DNA from: Cedecea neteri
Lineage (GTDB): Bacteria; Pseudomonadota; Gammaproteobacteria; Enterobacterales; Enterobacteriaceae
Length of the DNA: 64,000 nt
Assembly: GCF_000757825.1 (NCBI RefSeq)
Contig: NZ_CP009451.1
Coordinates: 1,302,001 to 1,366,000, forward strand
Direction: 5' to 3'
The translations under genes and the position numbers were made by a program. Shown piece after piece: positions 49,939 to 60,595 of the stretch (position 1 is the first letter of the stretch; each line of letters starts with the position of its first letter). Below the pieces are notes generated by a model, which was not told the origin of the DNA, did no database searches, and saw only the letters and a program-made list of their open reading frames with translations.

Positions 49939-51987
49939 ATGAGTCGCAAGCAACAGGCGCTGTTTGAACCTGGTCTGATCCGTCAGGCGCTAATTGATTC
50001 TTTTAAAAAGCTCGCACCCCAGGTGCAGTGGCGCAACCCGGTGATGTTTATCGTCTGGGTAGGTAGCATCATCACTACCCTGCTCGGGATAGCGATGATC
50101 ACCGGCCTGCAGCAGGGTGATGCCCTCTTTACGCTCGCCATCAGCCTGTGGCTGTGGTTTACCGTGCTGTTCGCCAACTTCGCGGAAGCGCTGGCAGAAG
50201 GCCGCAGCAAAGCCCAGGCCAACAGCCTGAAAGGGGTGAAAAAAACCAGTTGGGCGCGCAAACTGCGCAGCCCGCAGCACGATGCCCAGGTTGACCATGT
50301 TCCGGCAGCCGACCTGCGTAAAGGTGACGTCGTGCTGGTGGAAGCCGGGGATATCATCCCCTGCGATGGCGAGGTCCTTGAAGGTGGCGCATCGGTAGAT
50401 GAAAGCGCCATCACCGGGGAATCGGCACCGGTTATTCGTGAGTCCGGCGGCGACTTTGCCTCGGTGACCGGCGGGACGCGCATTCTGTCCGACTGGCTGG
50501 TTATTCAGTGCAGCGTCAACCCGGGGGAAACCTTCCTCGACCGCATGATTGCCATGGTTGAAAGCGCCCAGCGTCGTAAAACGCCGAACGAAATCGCCCT
50601 GACTATTCTGCTGGTAGCGCTGACCATCGTGCTGCTGCTGGCGACCGCTACCCTGTGGCCGTTCTCAGCTTACGGCGGCCAGGCGGCAAGCGTGACCGTG
50701 CTGGTTGCCCTGCTGGTCTGCCTGATCCCAACCACCATCGGCGGCCTGCTTTCCGCCATCGGCGTTGCCGGGATGAGCCGCATGCTGGGCGCGAACGTTA
50801 TCGCCACCAGCGGCCGTGCGGTAGAAGCTGCCGGGGATATCGACGTCCTGCTGCTGGACAAAACCGGGACCATTACGCTCGGGAACCGCCAGGCTTCTGC
50901 CTTCCTGCCTGCGCCTGGCGTGGATGAAAAAGAGCTGGCCGACGCGGCTCAACTGGCCTCGCTGGCGGATGAAACCCCGGAAGGCCGCAGCATCGTGGTA
51001 CTGGCAAAACAGCGCTTTAACGTGCGCGAACGCGACGTGCAAAGCCTGCAGGCGACGTTCGTGCCGTTTACCGCCCAAACCCGCATGAGCGGCATCAACA
51101 TTCAGGACCGCATGATCCGTAAAGGTTCCGTGGACGCCATCCGTCGCCATGTGGAGGTGAACAACGGCCACTTCCCGGCGCAGGTCGACACGCTGGTTGA
51201 AGGCGTAGCTCGTCAGGGCGGCACGCCGCTGGTGGTTGCCGAAGGGGCCAACGTGCTGGGCGTGATTGCGCTGAAAGACATCGTTAAAGGCGGCATTAAA
51301 GAGCGTTTCGCGCAGCTGCGCCAGATGGGCATCAAAACGGTAATGATCACCGGGGATAACCGCCTGACCGCCGCTGCCATTGCCGCCGAAGCCGGGGTAG
51401 ATGACTTCCTCTCAGAAGCCACGCCGGAAGCCAAACTGGCGCTGATTCGTCAGTATCAGGCCGAAGGCCGACTGGTCGCCATGACCGGCGACGGTACCAA
51501 CGATGCCCCGGCGCTGGCACAGGCAGACGTTGCGGTAGCGATGAACTCCGGGACTCAGGCGGCGAAAGAGGCCGGCAACATGGTGGACCTGGACTCTAAC
51601 CCGACCAAGCTGATTGAAGTGGTGCACATCGGGAAGCAAATGCTGATGACGCGCGGGTCGCTGACCACCTTCAGTATCGCCAACGACGTGGCGAAATACT
51701 TCGCCATTATCCCGGCGGCGTTTGCGGTGACCTATCCGCAGCTTAACGCGCTGAACGTGATGCACCTGCACTCCCCTGCTTCGGCCATTCTGAGTGCGGT
51801 CATTTTTAACGCGCTGATCATCATCTGCCTGATCCCGCTGGCCCTGAAAGGCATCAGCTATAAGCCGCTGAGCGCCGCGGCAATGCTGCGCCGCAACCTG
51901 TGGATTTATGGTCTGGGCGGTATCGTCGTGCCGTTTATTGGTATCAAAGTGATTGACGTGATCCTGACCGTGCTCGGTCTGGTCTAA
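49939..51987 (+). CDS. kdpB: K+-transporting P-type ATPase, ATP-binding subunit
   Basis: 682 residues, same as E. coli. P-type ATPase: phosphorylated Asp of DKTGT is near 307; the actuator TGES ([17 protein letters not shown]) is near 159-162; hinge [20 protein letters not shown] is present. The ATG at 49939 matches MSRKQ; the longer upstream frame overlapping kdpA is rejected. Confidence 0.97.
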   Translation: MSRKQQALFEPGLIRQALIDSFKKLAPQVQWRNPVMFIVWVGSIITTLLGIAMITGLQQGDALFTLAISLWLWFTVLFANFAEALAEGRSKAQANSLKGVKKTSWARKLRSPQHDAQVDHVPAADLRKGDVVLVEAGDIIPCDGEVLEGGASVDESAITGESAPVIRESGGDFASVTGGTRILSDWLVIQCSVNPGETFLDRMIAMVESAQRRKTPNEIALTILLVALTIVLLLATATLWPFSAYGGQAASVTVLVALLVCLIPTTIGGLLSAIGVAGMSRMLGANVIATSGRAVEAAGDIDVLLLDKTGTITLGNRQASAFLPAPGVDEKELADAAQLASLADETPEGRSIVVLAKQRFNVRERDVQSLQATFVPFTAQTRMSGINIQDRMIRKGSVDAIRRHVEVNNGHFPAQVDTLVEGVARQGGTPLVVAEGANVLGVIALKDIVKGGIKERFAQLRQMGIKTVMITGDNRLTAAAIAAEAGVDDFLSEATPEAKLALIRQYQAEGRLVAMTGDGTNDAPALAQADVAVAMNSGTQAAKEAGNMVDLDSNPTKLIEVVHIGKQMLMTRGSLTTFSIANDVAKYFAIIPAAFAVTYPQLNALNVMHLHSPASAILSAVIFNALIIICLIPLALKGISYKPLSAAAMLRRNLWIYGLGGIVVPFIGIKVIDVILTVLGLV

Positions 51988-51999
51988 GAGGAAAAGAAC

Positions 52000-52575
52000 A
52001 TGGCTACGTTACGCCCCGCTTTATTACTGCTGATTATCCTGACGCTGATTACCGGCGGGGTTTACCCCCTCGTCGCCACGCTGCTGGGGCAGTGGTGGTT
52101 CCCGGCCCAGGCCAACGGCTCATTGATCGTTGAAGACGGTAAAGTTCGTGGTTCAGAGCTGATTGGCCAAGACTTTACTAACGCAAAATATTTCCAGGGG
52201 CGCCCTTCTGCCACCTCGGATAGCCCCTATAATCCAATGGCATCCGGCGGCAGCAACCTTGCGGCCAGCAACCCGGAGCTGGACAAAGAGGTTAAGGCTC
52301 GCATTAGCACGCTGCGTGCGGCTAACCCGGACGCTAATCCGGCGGTCCCGGTTGACCTGGTAACCACGTCGGCCAGCGGCCTGGACGGGCAGCTTTCTCC
52401 CGAGGCTACCGCGTGGCAAATCCCACGGGTGGCTAAAGCCAGAAATCTTCCGGTTGAGCAGGTCGCTCGCCTGGTGGCTGAAAACACCACGACGCCGCTG
52501 GTGAATTTTATCGGCATGCCGGTAGTGAACATCGTTAAGCTGAACCTGGCGCTGGACCATCTCCAGGCGAAGTAA
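52000..52575 (+). CDS. kdpC: K+-transporting ATPase chaperone subunit KdpC
   Basis: 191 residues. One N-terminal membrane helix ([19 protein letters not shown]) then a periplasmic domain with [25 protein letters not shown], a KdpC signature. 12 bases after kdpB and before kdpD. Confidence 0.96.
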   Translation: MATLRPALLLLIILTLITGGVYPLVATLLGQWWFPAQANGSLIVEDGKVRGSELIGQDFTNAKYFQGRPSATSDSPYNPMASGGSNLAASNPELDKEVKARISTLRAANPDANPAVPVDLVTTSASGLDGQLSPEATAWQIPRVAKARNLPVEQVARLVAENTTTPLVNFIGMPVVNIVKLNLALDHLQAK

Positions 52576-52587
52576 AAAGGACGCGTT

Positions 52588-55275
52588 ATGACCGAGGAGC
52601 CGCTGCGCCCCAACCCCGATAAGCTGCTGGAGAAAGTAAACCGCCAGCCGCGTGGGAAACTGAAAATCTTCTTCGGCGCCTGCGCAGGCGTCGGGAAAAC
52701 CTACGCAATGCTTCAGGAGGCGCAGCGCCTGCGAGCGCAGGGCCTCGATGTGCTGGTGGGCGTGGTGGAAACCCACGGCCGCCAGGAAACCGCCGAACTA
52801 TTAAAGGGGCTGACGATTCAGCCCCCTCGTCGTATTCATCACCGGGGGCGCCTGGTTCAGGAGTTTGACCTGGACGCCGCCCTCGCCCGCAATCCGGCTC
52901 TGATTCTGATGGACGAACTGGCGCACAGCAACGCGCCAGGGTCGCGCCATCCCAAACGCTGGCAGGATGTTGAAGAGCTGCTCGAAGCCGGCATCGACGT
53001 TCTGACCTCAGTCAACGTTCAGCACCTCGAAAGCCTGAATGACGTGGTGGGCGGCGTAACCGGGATTCAGGTACGCGAAACCGTCCCCGATCCTATTTTT
53101 GACGCGGCCGACGAAGTTGTGCTGGTTGACCTGCCGCCGGACGATTTGCGCCAGCGCCTGCACGAAGGCAAAGTTTATATCTCCGGTCAGGCCGAACGCG
53201 CCATCGAACATTTCTTCCGTAAAGGCAACCTGATCGCCCTGCGCGAGCTGGCACTGCGACGTACGGCGGACCGCGTAGACGATCAGATGCGTGCCTGGCG
53301 GGATAATCAGGGGCAGGAAAAAGTCTGGCACACGCGTGACGCCATCCTGCTGTGCATCGGCCACAGCAACGGCAATGAAAAGCTGGTTCGCACCGCCGCA
53401 CGCCTGGCCGCCAAGCTCGGCAGCGTCTGGCATGCCGTTTACGTTGAAACGCCGCAGCTTCATCGCCTGCCCGAACACCAGCGCCGCACCATTCTCAGCG
53501 CGTTGCGGCTGGCTCAGGAGCTGGGCGCAGAAACCGCCACGCTAGCCGATCCAAATGAAGAGAAAGCGGTACTGCGCTATGCCCGCGAGCACAACCTCGG
53601 CAAAATCATTATTGGCCGCCACACAACGCGCCGCTGGTGGCACCGCACCTCTTTTGCCGATCGCTTAGCCAGACGCGCCCCGGACCTCGATCTGGTGATT
53701 GTCGCGCTGGATGAAAAACCTCTCCCCTCCCCGACCAGAGCGCCGGACACCAGGGCCTTAAGCGAGAAGTGGCGTATTCAGCTGCGCGGCTGCGCCGTGG
53801 CGGTGGTGCTTTGCGCGTTCATCACGTTTATCGCCAATCAGTGGCTGGTTGCCTTTGATGCCGCCAACCTGGTGATGATCTACCTGCTGGGCGTGGTTAT
53901 CGTGGCGCTGTTTTATGGCCGCTGGCCGTCGGTGCTGGCGACAATAGTCAACGTTATCAGCTTTGACCTGTTCTTTATTGCTCCGCGAGGCACGCTCGCC
54001 GTCTCGGATGTGCAGTACCTGCTAACCTTCGGCGTGATGCTCACCGTGGGGCTGGTGATCGGCAATCTGACCGCTGGCGTGCGCTACCAGGCGCGGATCG
54101 CCCGCTATCGTGAGCAGCGCACACGCCACCTGTATGAGATGTCTAAAGCGCTGGCCGATGACCGAACGCCGCAGGACGTCGCCGCCACCAGCGTGCAGTT
54201 CATCAATAATACTTTCCAGGCCCGCAGCCTGCTGCTGCTGCCGGATGAACACGGGAAGCTCAGCCGCATCGCTGCCGAAGGTGAACCCGCTCAGTTGGAT
54301 GAGGCTATTGCCCGCTGGAGCTTTGATAAGGGACAACCTGCCGGGGCTGGAACCGATACGCTACCGGGCGTGCCCTACAGAATTCTGCCGCTCAGCACCA
54401 CGGAAAGAACGCTGGGCCTGCTGGTCGTCGAGCCGGAAAACCTGCGCCAGCTGATGATCCCCGAGCAGCAGCGCCTGCTGGAAACCTTTACCCTGCTGGT
54501 AGCCACCGCGCTGGACAGGCTGCTGCTCACGGCCAGCGAAGAACAGGCGAGACTTTCCAGCGAGCGCGAGCAAATTCGTAACTCGCTGCTGGCGGCACTT
54601 TCGCACGACCTGCGTACGCCGCTCACCGTCCTGTTCGGCCAGGCAGAAATCCTGACGCTGGATCTCGCCAGCGAAGGCTCAAAACATGCCCCGCAGGCCA
54701 ACGAGATCCGCCAGCACGTGCTAAATACTACCCGGCTGGTGAATAACCTGCTGGATATGGCCCGCATTCAGTCCGGCGGCTTTAACCTGCGTAAAGAGTG
54801 GCTGACGCTGGAAGAAGTGGTTGGCAGCGCGCTGAAAATGCTTGAGCCGGGCCTCGGCGGTCGCCATATTGCCCTCACTCTGCCCGACCCGCTGATGCTC
54901 ATTGAAGTCGACGGCCCGCTGTTTGAGCGCGTGCTGATCAACCTGCTGGAAAACGCGGTGAAATATGCCGGCTATAAAGCCGACATTGGCATTAAAGCCA
55001 GCGCCACGGCGGACAGGCTGGATCTGGAAGTCTGGGACAGCGGCCCGGGGGTTCCGGCTGGTAAAGAGCTGCTGATCTTTGATAAATTTGCCCGCGGTAA
55101 CAAAGAGTCAGCGATTCCAGGCGTTGGGCTTGGGCTGGCTATCTGCCGGGCGATTGTTGAAGTTCACGGCGGCACAATTTATGCGCTCAACCGCCCGGAA
55201 GGCGGTACCAGCTTCCACGTTGTGCTACCTTTATCGCCTCCCCCCGAACTCCCTGAAATGATTGAGGCGCTGTGA
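52588..55275 (+). CDS. kdpD: Sensor histidine kinase KdpD
   Basis: 895 residues (E. coli 894). N-terminal KdpD domain with Walker A GACAGVGKT at 30-38, then a USP domain (about 250-370), four membrane helices (about 400-500), a GAF region, and a HisKA/HATPase kinase with His in SHDLRTPL near 673. It senses low K+ or ionic stress and phosphorylates KdpE. Overlaps kdpE by 4 bases. Confidence 0.97.
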   Translation: MTEEPLRPNPDKLLEKVNRQPRGKLKIFFGACAGVGKTYAMLQEAQRLRAQGLDVLVGVVETHGRQETAELLKGLTIQPPRRIHHRGRLVQEFDLDAALARNPALILMDELAHSNAPGSRHPKRWQDVEELLEAGIDVLTSVNVQHLESLNDVVGGVTGIQVRETVPDPIFDAADEVVLVDLPPDDLRQRLHEGKVYISGQAERAIEHFFRKGNLIALRELALRRTADRVDDQMRAWRDNQGQEKVWHTRDAILLCIGHSNGNEKLVRTAARLAAKLGSVWHAVYVETPQLHRLPEHQRRTILSALRLAQELGAETATLADPNEEKAVLRYAREHNLGKIIIGRHTTRRWWHRTSFADRLARRAPDLDLVIVALDEKPLPSPTRAPDTRALSEKWRIQLRGCAVAVVLCAFITFIANQWLVAFDAANLVMIYLLGVVIVALFYGRWPSVLATIVNVISFDLFFIAPRGTLAVSDVQYLLTFGVMLTVGLVIGNLTAGVRYQARIARYREQRTRHLYEMSKALADDRTPQDVAATSVQFINNTFQARSLLLLPDEHGKLSRIAAEGEPAQLDEAIARWSFDKGQPAGAGTDTLPGVPYRILPLSTTERTLGLLVVEPENLRQLMIPEQQRLLETFTLLVATALDRLLLTASEEQARLSSEREQIRNSLLAALSHDLRTPLTVLFGQAEILTLDLASEGSKHAPQANEIRQHVLNTTRLVNNLLDMARIQSGGFNLRKEWLTLEEVVGSALKMLEPGLGGRHIALTLPDPLMLIEVDGPLFERVLINLLENAVKYAGYKADIGIKASATADRLDLEVWDSGPGVPAGKELLIFDKFARGNKESAIPGVGLGLAICRAIVEVHGGTIYALNRPEGGTSFHVVLPLSPPPELPEMIEAL

Positions 55276-55949
55276 CAACGGTTCTGATAATTGAGGATGA
55301 AAAAGAGATCCGCCGCTTTCTGCGCACCGCGCTGGAAGATGAATCGTTGCGCGTGTTTGATGCCGAAACGCTGCAGCGCGGCCTGATTGAAGCCGCCACC
55401 CGCAAGCCGGATCTGGTGATTCTGGATCTCGGCCTGCCGGACGGCGACGGTATCGATTTTATTCGTGACTTCCGCCAGTGGAGCCAGACGCCAATCATCG
55501 TGCTGTCAGCCCGAAGCGACGAACAGGCAAAAATTGCCGCGCTGGATGCCGGTGCGGACGATTTTCTCAGCAAGCCCTTTGGCATTGGCGAACTGCAGGC
55601 CAGGCTACGGGTTGCCCTGCGCCGCCACGCCAGCATGGTTCAGCCCGATCCTGTTTATCAATTCTCTGCCATTACGGTCGATCTCTCTTCGCGCCGCATC
55701 ACCCGCGGTGAAGAGGAAATTCACCTTACCCCGATAGAATTCCGCCTGCTCGCAACCCTGCTGAATAACCACGGAAAAGTGCTGACTCAACGCCAGCTCC
55801 TCAACCAGGTTTGGGGCCCCAATGCCGTGGAGCACAGCCACTATCTGCGCATTTATATGGGCCATCTGCGCCAGAAGCTGGAAAGCGACCCTGCCCGCCC
55901 TCGCCACCTGCTAACCGAAACCGGCATCGGCTACCGCTTTATGCTGTGA
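55272..55949 (+). CDS. kdpE: Response regulator KdpE
   Basis: 225 residues, GTG start overlapping the kdpD stop. Receiver domain with phosphoacceptor Asp52 in VILDLGLPDGDG and a conserved Lys in LSKPFG. OmpR-type winged helix with LTPIEFRLLATLLNNHGKVLTQRQLLNQVWG. Activates kdpFABC. Confidence 0.97.
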   Translation: MTTVLIIEDEKEIRRFLRTALEDESLRVFDAETLQRGLIEAATRKPDLVILDLGLPDGDGIDFIRDFRQWSQTPIIVLSARSDEQAKIAALDAGADDFLSKPFGIGELQARLRVALRRHASMVQPDPVYQFSAITVDLSSRRITRGEEEIHLTPIEFRLLATLLNNHGKVLTQRQLLNQVWGPNAVEHSHYLRIYMGHLRQKLESDPARPRHLLTETGIGYRFML

Positions 55950-55985
55950 AAGAGTAACCTCTTGTCCGTTCAAGAGGAGCCTTTT

Positions 55986-56414
55986 ATGAGCGCATGGTTA
56001 ATGTATGCCCTGCTATCTGCCGCCACGGCGGCGCTGGTAGCTATTTTTGGTAAGGTTGGTTTGCAGCATCTGGATGCCAATACCGCTACGGCCGTTCGCG
56101 CCGTAGTCATGGCGCTATTCCTGGTCGGTGTGGTGGTGGTTCAGGGTAAGATGAACCTGGTCAGTACGGTGTTTGCCGACAAAAAAGCGCTGCTGTTTAT
56201 TCTGCTGAGCGGCGTGGCCGGAGCCCTTTCGTGGCTGTTTTACTTTATGGCGATTAAAAACGGCGAAGTCTCTAAGGTTGCGCCGATAGACAAGCTAAGC
56301 GTGGTATTTGCCGTGATCCTGGCGGTGATTTTTTTCGGCGAGAAAGTTTCGCTGATTGCCGGTATCGGCGTGGCGCTGATCGCCTGCGGCGGTTTGATGG
56401 TTGCTCTGGGCTAA
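55986..56414 (+). CDS. Single-domain EamA-type membrane permease (142 aa)
   Basis: 142 residues from the ATG at 55986, which has AAGAGGAG 8 bases upstream; a TTG at 55962 could add 8 residues. About five hydrophobic helices and one EamA domain (half of the usual ten-helix DMT transporter), so it would work as a dimer like SMR proteins. Motifs: LVAIFGKVGLQHLDANTAT and YFMAIKNGEVSKVAPIDKLSVVFAVILA. It starts 36 bases after kdpE on the same strand and may be co-transcribed with kdp. Substrate unknown. Confidence 0.88.
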   Translation: MSAWLMYALLSAATAALVAIFGKVGLQHLDANTATAVRAVVMALFLVGVVVVQGKMNLVSTVFADKKALLFILLSGVAGALSWLFYFMAIKNGEVSKVAPIDKLSVVFAVILAVIFFGEKVSLIAGIGVALIACGGLMVALG

Positions 56415-56427
56415 ACTCTTCCTTCGG

Positions 56428-56446
56428 GCGCCTCAGGGCGCCTCCC
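56428..56446 (+). terminator. Weak hairpin after the EamA gene
   Basis: GGCGCC/GGCGCC with a TCAG loop, no T-tract. Could be a weak terminator. Confidence 0.35.
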
Positions 56447-56660
56447 ACCTAACCTATTGAAATCAGATCATTTAACTACAAACAACAACACATAATAAAC
56501 AATTCCACTACCATTAGATCTTTATGCAAACCTATTCACTACTTTATGCATAACCCATGAATTTTTATTTCTGTTTCACCTTTTATTTGTTGATAAAGCT
56601 CACAGTAAAAGGCTTTTCGCCAGATAAAATGGCACTACCTTTACATAAAAGGATAATCAA

Positions 56661-56765
56661 ATGGAAAACAACAATCGGGTTATGCCTCATATCAGGCGCA
56701 CAACGCATATTATGATGGTTTCCCACCGCAGCTGTTTTGACTTCCACTTCTTTGACGCTCTCTAA
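56661..56765 (+). CDS. speFL: SpeFL, ornithine-sensing leader peptide (34 aa)
   Basis: 34 residues starting MENNNRVMPHIRRTTHIMM and ending DFHFFDAL. It matches the E. coli/Salmonella speF leader (orf34). In E. coli nascent SpeFL stalls the ribosome when ornithine is present, which prevents Rho-dependent termination and turns on speF. The RR pair and the C-terminal FDFHFFxA sensor segment are kept. Ribosome binding site AAGGAT. 275 bases before speF. Confidence 0.93.
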   Translation: MENNNRVMPHIRRTTHIMMVSHRSCFDFHFFDAL

Positions 56766-57040
56766 CCTTTCAGACAGCAGACACTGAATTAGCCTTGTTA
56801 TCTCCGTTACCTGATTCATTTTGGGTGGCCAGTAACCTGCGTCTAATTTCGTCGGCAACAAAATAAAATCTTTTTATTCGCGGCTGCTGGGCCGTCGGGA
56901 TTTTATTATTCAAAAAAATGACCTGGCCCACTGACCATTATTATTGAGTCAGCGGCACGCTATTGTCATTTTCCAGCCACCCACAATTGCTGAGCGATTA
57001 GCAATTGCAGGACAACTTTATCTGAAATAAAGGTTATATT
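56766..57040 (+). promoter_or_regulatory. speF leader downstream of SpeFL
   Basis: 275 untranslated bases between the leader ORF and speF. C-rich, weakly structured tracts suited to Rho loading are followed by a GCAATTGCTGAGCGATTAGCAATTGC inverted region (arms GCAATTGCT and AGCAATTGC) just before speF. Consistent with the ornithine/Rho switch. Confidence 0.6.
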
Positions 57041-59200
57041 ATGCAATCTTTAAAAATCGCGCTTAATCGTAATTGCCCTGACTGCTTTACTACCGAAAGA
57101 GAAATCGTCAATTTATTGTCCACTGATTTCATCGACGTGGCCGCCGCCGTGCTGTCGGTGCCCGACTTGTACAGCGGCATCATGGAGCAGATAGAGCAGA
57201 CCGGCTTTGGCCTGCCGGTGTTTGTGGCGATTAACGAGAGTGAAATGATCCCGGAGGAATATTACTCCCGCATCACCGGCATTTTCGAACCCAGTGAAAC
57301 CAAGTCTGAATATTATGGCCGCCAGCTGGAAGCCGCGGCAGAAAAATATGAAAATGGTTTACGCCCGCCATTTTTCGACGCCATGGTTAATTATGTCGAA
57401 CAAGGAAACAGTGCTTTTGATTGCCCGGGACACCAGGGCGGCCAATTTTTCCGCCGTCACCCTACCGGTAATCAGTTCGTTAATTTCTTTGGCGAAACGC
57501 TGTTCCGTTCTGACTTATGTAATGCCGATGTTTCAATGGGCGATCTCCTTATTCACGAAGGTGCACCAAGTACTGCGCAACAGCACGCAGCTAAAGTTTT
57601 TAATGCCGACAAAACTTATTTCGTACTTAACGGAACCTCATCATCCAATAAAGTCGTATTAAATGCGTTGTTAACGCCGGGAGATTTAGTTTTATTCGAT
57701 CGTAATAACCATAAATCGAATCACCATGGCGCATTAATTCAGGCCGGAGCGACGCCGGTTTATCTGGAAACTGCCCGCAATCCGTATGGCTTTATCGGCG
57801 GCATTGACGCGCACTGCTTTGAAGAGCGTTACCTGCGTGAGCAAATCGAAGCGGTAGCGCCAAACCGCGCCCGCGAACAACGCCCCTTCCGCCTGGCGGT
57901 TATCCAGCTCGGCACCTATGACGGCACGGTGTATAACGCGCGCCAGGTGGTTGATAAAATCGGGCATCTTTGCGACTACATCCTGTTTGACTCGGCCTGG
58001 GTGGGCTATGAACAGTTTATTCCGATGATGGAAGCCTGTTCGCCGCTGCTGCTCGAGCTGGATGAAAACGATCCGGGAATTTTGGTTACGCAGTCGGTGC
58101 ATAAGCAGCAGGCTGGCTTCTCACAAACCTCCCAGATCCACAAAAAAGATAGCCATATCAAAGGACAGGCGCGCTACGTTAACCATAAACGCATGAATAA
58201 CGCTTTTATGATGCACGCTTCAACCAGCCCGTTTTATCCTCTGTTTGCCGCGCTGGACGTCAACGCCAGAATGCACGAAGGCGAAAGTGGCAAACGTATG
58301 TGGATGAACTGCGTGGAAACCGGAATCGATACACGCAAACTGCTGCTGAAAAGCTGTAAACACCTGCGCCCGTTTGTACCGGTGCTGGTAGACGGTAAAC
58401 CGTGGGAATCGTTCGAAACCGAGGAAATTGCCAACGATCTGCGTTTCTTCCACTTCGTACCCGGCGAGCGCTGGCATGCCTTCGAAGGCTACGCCGAACA
58501 TCAATATTTTGTCGACCCCTGCAAGCTGCTTCTCACGACGCCGGGCATTAATGCAACCACCGGCAAATACGAAGCCTTTGGCGTGCCCGCTACCATCCTC
58601 GCTAATTACCTGCGTGAAAACAGCATCGTGCCTGAGAAATGCGATCTGAATTCGATCCTGTTCCTGCTCACCCCGGCTGAAGACATGGCAAAAATGCAGC
58701 ATCTGGTCGCCCACCTGGTGCGCTTTGAGCATTTGCTGGAAACCGATGCCCCGCTCGCCGAAGTTCTCCCTTCTTTATACCACCAGTATCAGGAACGCTA
58801 CGAAGGCTACACCCTGCGCCAGCTATGCCAGGAAATGCACGATCTTTACGCCAGCCTCGACGTGAAACAGCTGCAAAAAGAGATGTTCCGCCACGACCAT
58901 TTCCCACGCGTTGCGATGAATCCTCAGCAGGCAAACCTTGCGTTTGTTCGCGGCGAAGTTGAGCTGGTGCCGCTCAGCGAGGTGGAAGGCCGTATTGCTG
59001 CAGAAGGCGCCTTGCCTTACCCACCGGGAGTGCTGTGCGTAGTGCCGGGAGAAATTTGGGGGGGGTCCGTACAGCACTATTTCCAGGCGCTGGAGGACGG
59101 CATTAACCAGCTTCCCGGCTTCGCGCCGGAATTGCAGGGCGTGTACATCGAAGAGTGCGACGGACGTAAACGCGTCTGGAGCTATGTGCTGAAACGCTAA
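57041..59200 (+). CDS. speF: Inducible ornithine decarboxylase
   Basis: 719 residues. Fold-type I PLP decarboxylase with an N-terminal response-regulator-like wing domain (about 1-110). PLP Schiff-base lysine is Lys355 in SVHKQQAGFSQTSQIH; the DSAWVGYEQFIP segment binds PLP. Makes putrescine from ornithine and consumes a proton, giving acid resistance with PotE. AAAGGT precedes the ATG. Confidence 0.96.
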   Translation: MQSLKIALNRNCPDCFTTEREIVNLLSTDFIDVAAAVLSVPDLYSGIMEQIEQTGFGLPVFVAINESEMIPEEYYSRITGIFEPSETKSEYYGRQLEAAAEKYENGLRPPFFDAMVNYVEQGNSAFDCPGHQGGQFFRRHPTGNQFVNFFGETLFRSDLCNADVSMGDLLIHEGAPSTAQQHAAKVFNADKTYFVLNGTSSSNKVVLNALLTPGDLVLFDRNNHKSNHHGALIQAGATPVYLETARNPYGFIGGIDAHCFEERYLREQIEAVAPNRAREQRPFRLAVIQLGTYDGTVYNARQVVDKIGHLCDYILFDSAWVGYEQFIPMMEACSPLLLELDENDPGILVTQSVHKQQAGFSQTSQIHKKDSHIKGQARYVNHKRMNNAFMMHASTSPFYPLFAALDVNARMHEGESGKRMWMNCVETGIDTRKLLLKSCKHLRPFVPVLVDGKPWESFETEEIANDLRFFHFVPGERWHAFEGYAEHQYFVDPCKLLLTTPGINATTGKYEAFGVPATILANYLRENSIVPEKCDLNSILFLLTPAEDMAKMQHLVAHLVRFEHLLETDAPLAEVLPSLYHQYQERYEGYTLRQLCQEMHDLYASLDVKQLQKEMFRHDHFPRVAMNPQQANLAFVRGEVELVPLSEVEGRIAAEGALPYPPGVLCVVPGEIWGGSVQHYFQALEDGINQLPGFAPELQGVYIEECDGRKRVWSYVLKR

Positions 59201-59232
59201 TTTCCCACCACTTTCACGTTGAGACTTTGATT

Positions 59233-60552
59233 ATGGCAACGCAAAAAAGCAACAAGATGGGCGTGGTGCAGCTGACTATCCTCACCACGGTGAACATGAT
59301 GGGCTCGGGCATTATTATGCTGCCCACCAAGCTGGCAGAAGTCGGGACTATCTCGATTATCTCCTGGCTGGTTACCGCCGTCGGCTCGATGGCGCTGGCC
59401 TACGCCTTTGCCAAATGCGGGATGTTCAGCCGCAAATCCGGCGGTATGGGAGGGTATGCCGAATACGCTTTCGGCAAATCCGGCAACTTTATGGCCAACT
59501 ACACCTACGGGGTATCGCTGCTGATTGCGAACGTTGCGATTGCTATTTCGGCTGTGGGCTACGGCAGCGAACTGTTCGGCGCGATACTGTCGCCGGTGCA
59601 AATTGCTGTCGCCACTATCTGCGTACTGTGGATTTGTACCGTCGCCAACTTCGGCGGAGCGCGCATAACCGGGCAGTTGAGCAGCATTACCGTCTGGGGC
59701 GTGATAATCCCGGTGCTTGGACTGTCGATAATCGGCTGGTTCTGGTTCAGCCCTTCCCTGTATGCCGAATCGTGGAACCCGCACCATGTTCCGTTCTTTG
59801 AGGCCGTTGGTTCTTCTATCGCGATGACGCTGTGGGCCTTCCTTGGGCTGGAGTCCGCCTGCGCCAATACCGATGTAGTGGAAAACCCGGAGCGCAACGT
59901 GCCAATTGCCGTGATGGGCGGCACGCTGGGCGCGGCGGTGATTTATATTATCTCAACCAACGTAATAGCAGGGATTGTACCCAACGTCGATATCGCCAAC
60001 TCTACGGCACCGTTTGGCGTGGCTTTTGCCCAGATGTTTAATCCGACGGTCGGCAAGGTGATCATGGGTCTGATGGTGATGTCGTGCTGCGGCTCGCTGC
60101 TCGGCTGGCAGTTCACCATCGCGCAGGTGTTTAAATCATCCGCCGATGAAGGCTACTTTCCGAAAATCTTCTCCCGCTTGTCAAAGGCTGACGCCCCGGT
60201 CAAAGGCATGCTGATCATCGTTATTTTCCAGAGTTTGCTGTCGCTGATGACCATCAGCCCTTCGCTGAACAAACAGTTCAACGTGCTGGTTAACCTGGCG
60301 GTGGTCACCAACATCATCCCTTATATTCTGTCGATGGCGGCGCTGGTGATTATTCAGAAACTAGCGAAGGTAGAGGCAGGTAAAGCGAGGATGGCGAACA
60401 TAATTGCCCTTATTGGCGCGATTTACAGCTTCTACGCGCTGTACTCTTCCGGGGAGGAGGCAATGCTCTATGGTGCGATGGTGACGTTTTTAGGCTGGAC
60501 GTTGTATGGCCTGGTGTCACCGCGTTTTGAATTAACCGACAGGCACATCTGA
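59233..60552 (+). CDS. potE: Putrescine/ornithine antiporter
   Basis: 439 residues, same as E. coli. APC-family transporter with about 12 helices. Start segment MGSGIIMLPTKLAEVG is the APC substrate/unwinding motif. Exports putrescine in exchange for ornithine. ATG at 59233 gives MATQKSNKMGVVQLT; an upstream TTG in frame is unlikely. 32 bases after speF. Confidence 0.96.
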   Translation: MATQKSNKMGVVQLTILTTVNMMGSGIIMLPTKLAEVGTISIISWLVTAVGSMALAYAFAKCGMFSRKSGGMGGYAEYAFGKSGNFMANYTYGVSLLIANVAIAISAVGYGSELFGAILSPVQIAVATICVLWICTVANFGGARITGQLSSITVWGVIIPVLGLSIIGWFWFSPSLYAESWNPHHVPFFEAVGSSIAMTLWAFLGLESACANTDVVENPERNVPIAVMGGTLGAAVIYIISTNVIAGIVPNVDIANSTAPFGVAFAQMFNPTVGKVIMGLMVMSCCGSLLGWQFTIAQVFKSSADEGYFPKIFSRLSKADAPVKGMLIIVIFQSLLSLMTISPSLNKQFNVLVNLAVVTNIIPYILSMAALVIIQKLAKVEAGKARMANIIALIGAIYSFYALYSSGEEAMLYGAMVTFLGWTLYGLVSPRFELTDRHI

Positions 60553-60586
60553 TAAAAAAGGGAGCGGTAATTCGCTCCCTTTCTTC
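60553..60586. terminator. Bidirectional terminator between potE and pgm
   Basis: Stem AAAGGGAGCG/CGCTCCCTTT with a 6-base loop, T-tract on each side. Confidence 0.92.
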
Positions 60587-60595
60587 ACAGTACTT

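Noticed and set aside
56583..56861. A 92-residue minus-strand frame before speF
   Set aside because: It lies opposite the SpeFL leader, which explains the conservation; no good start signal.
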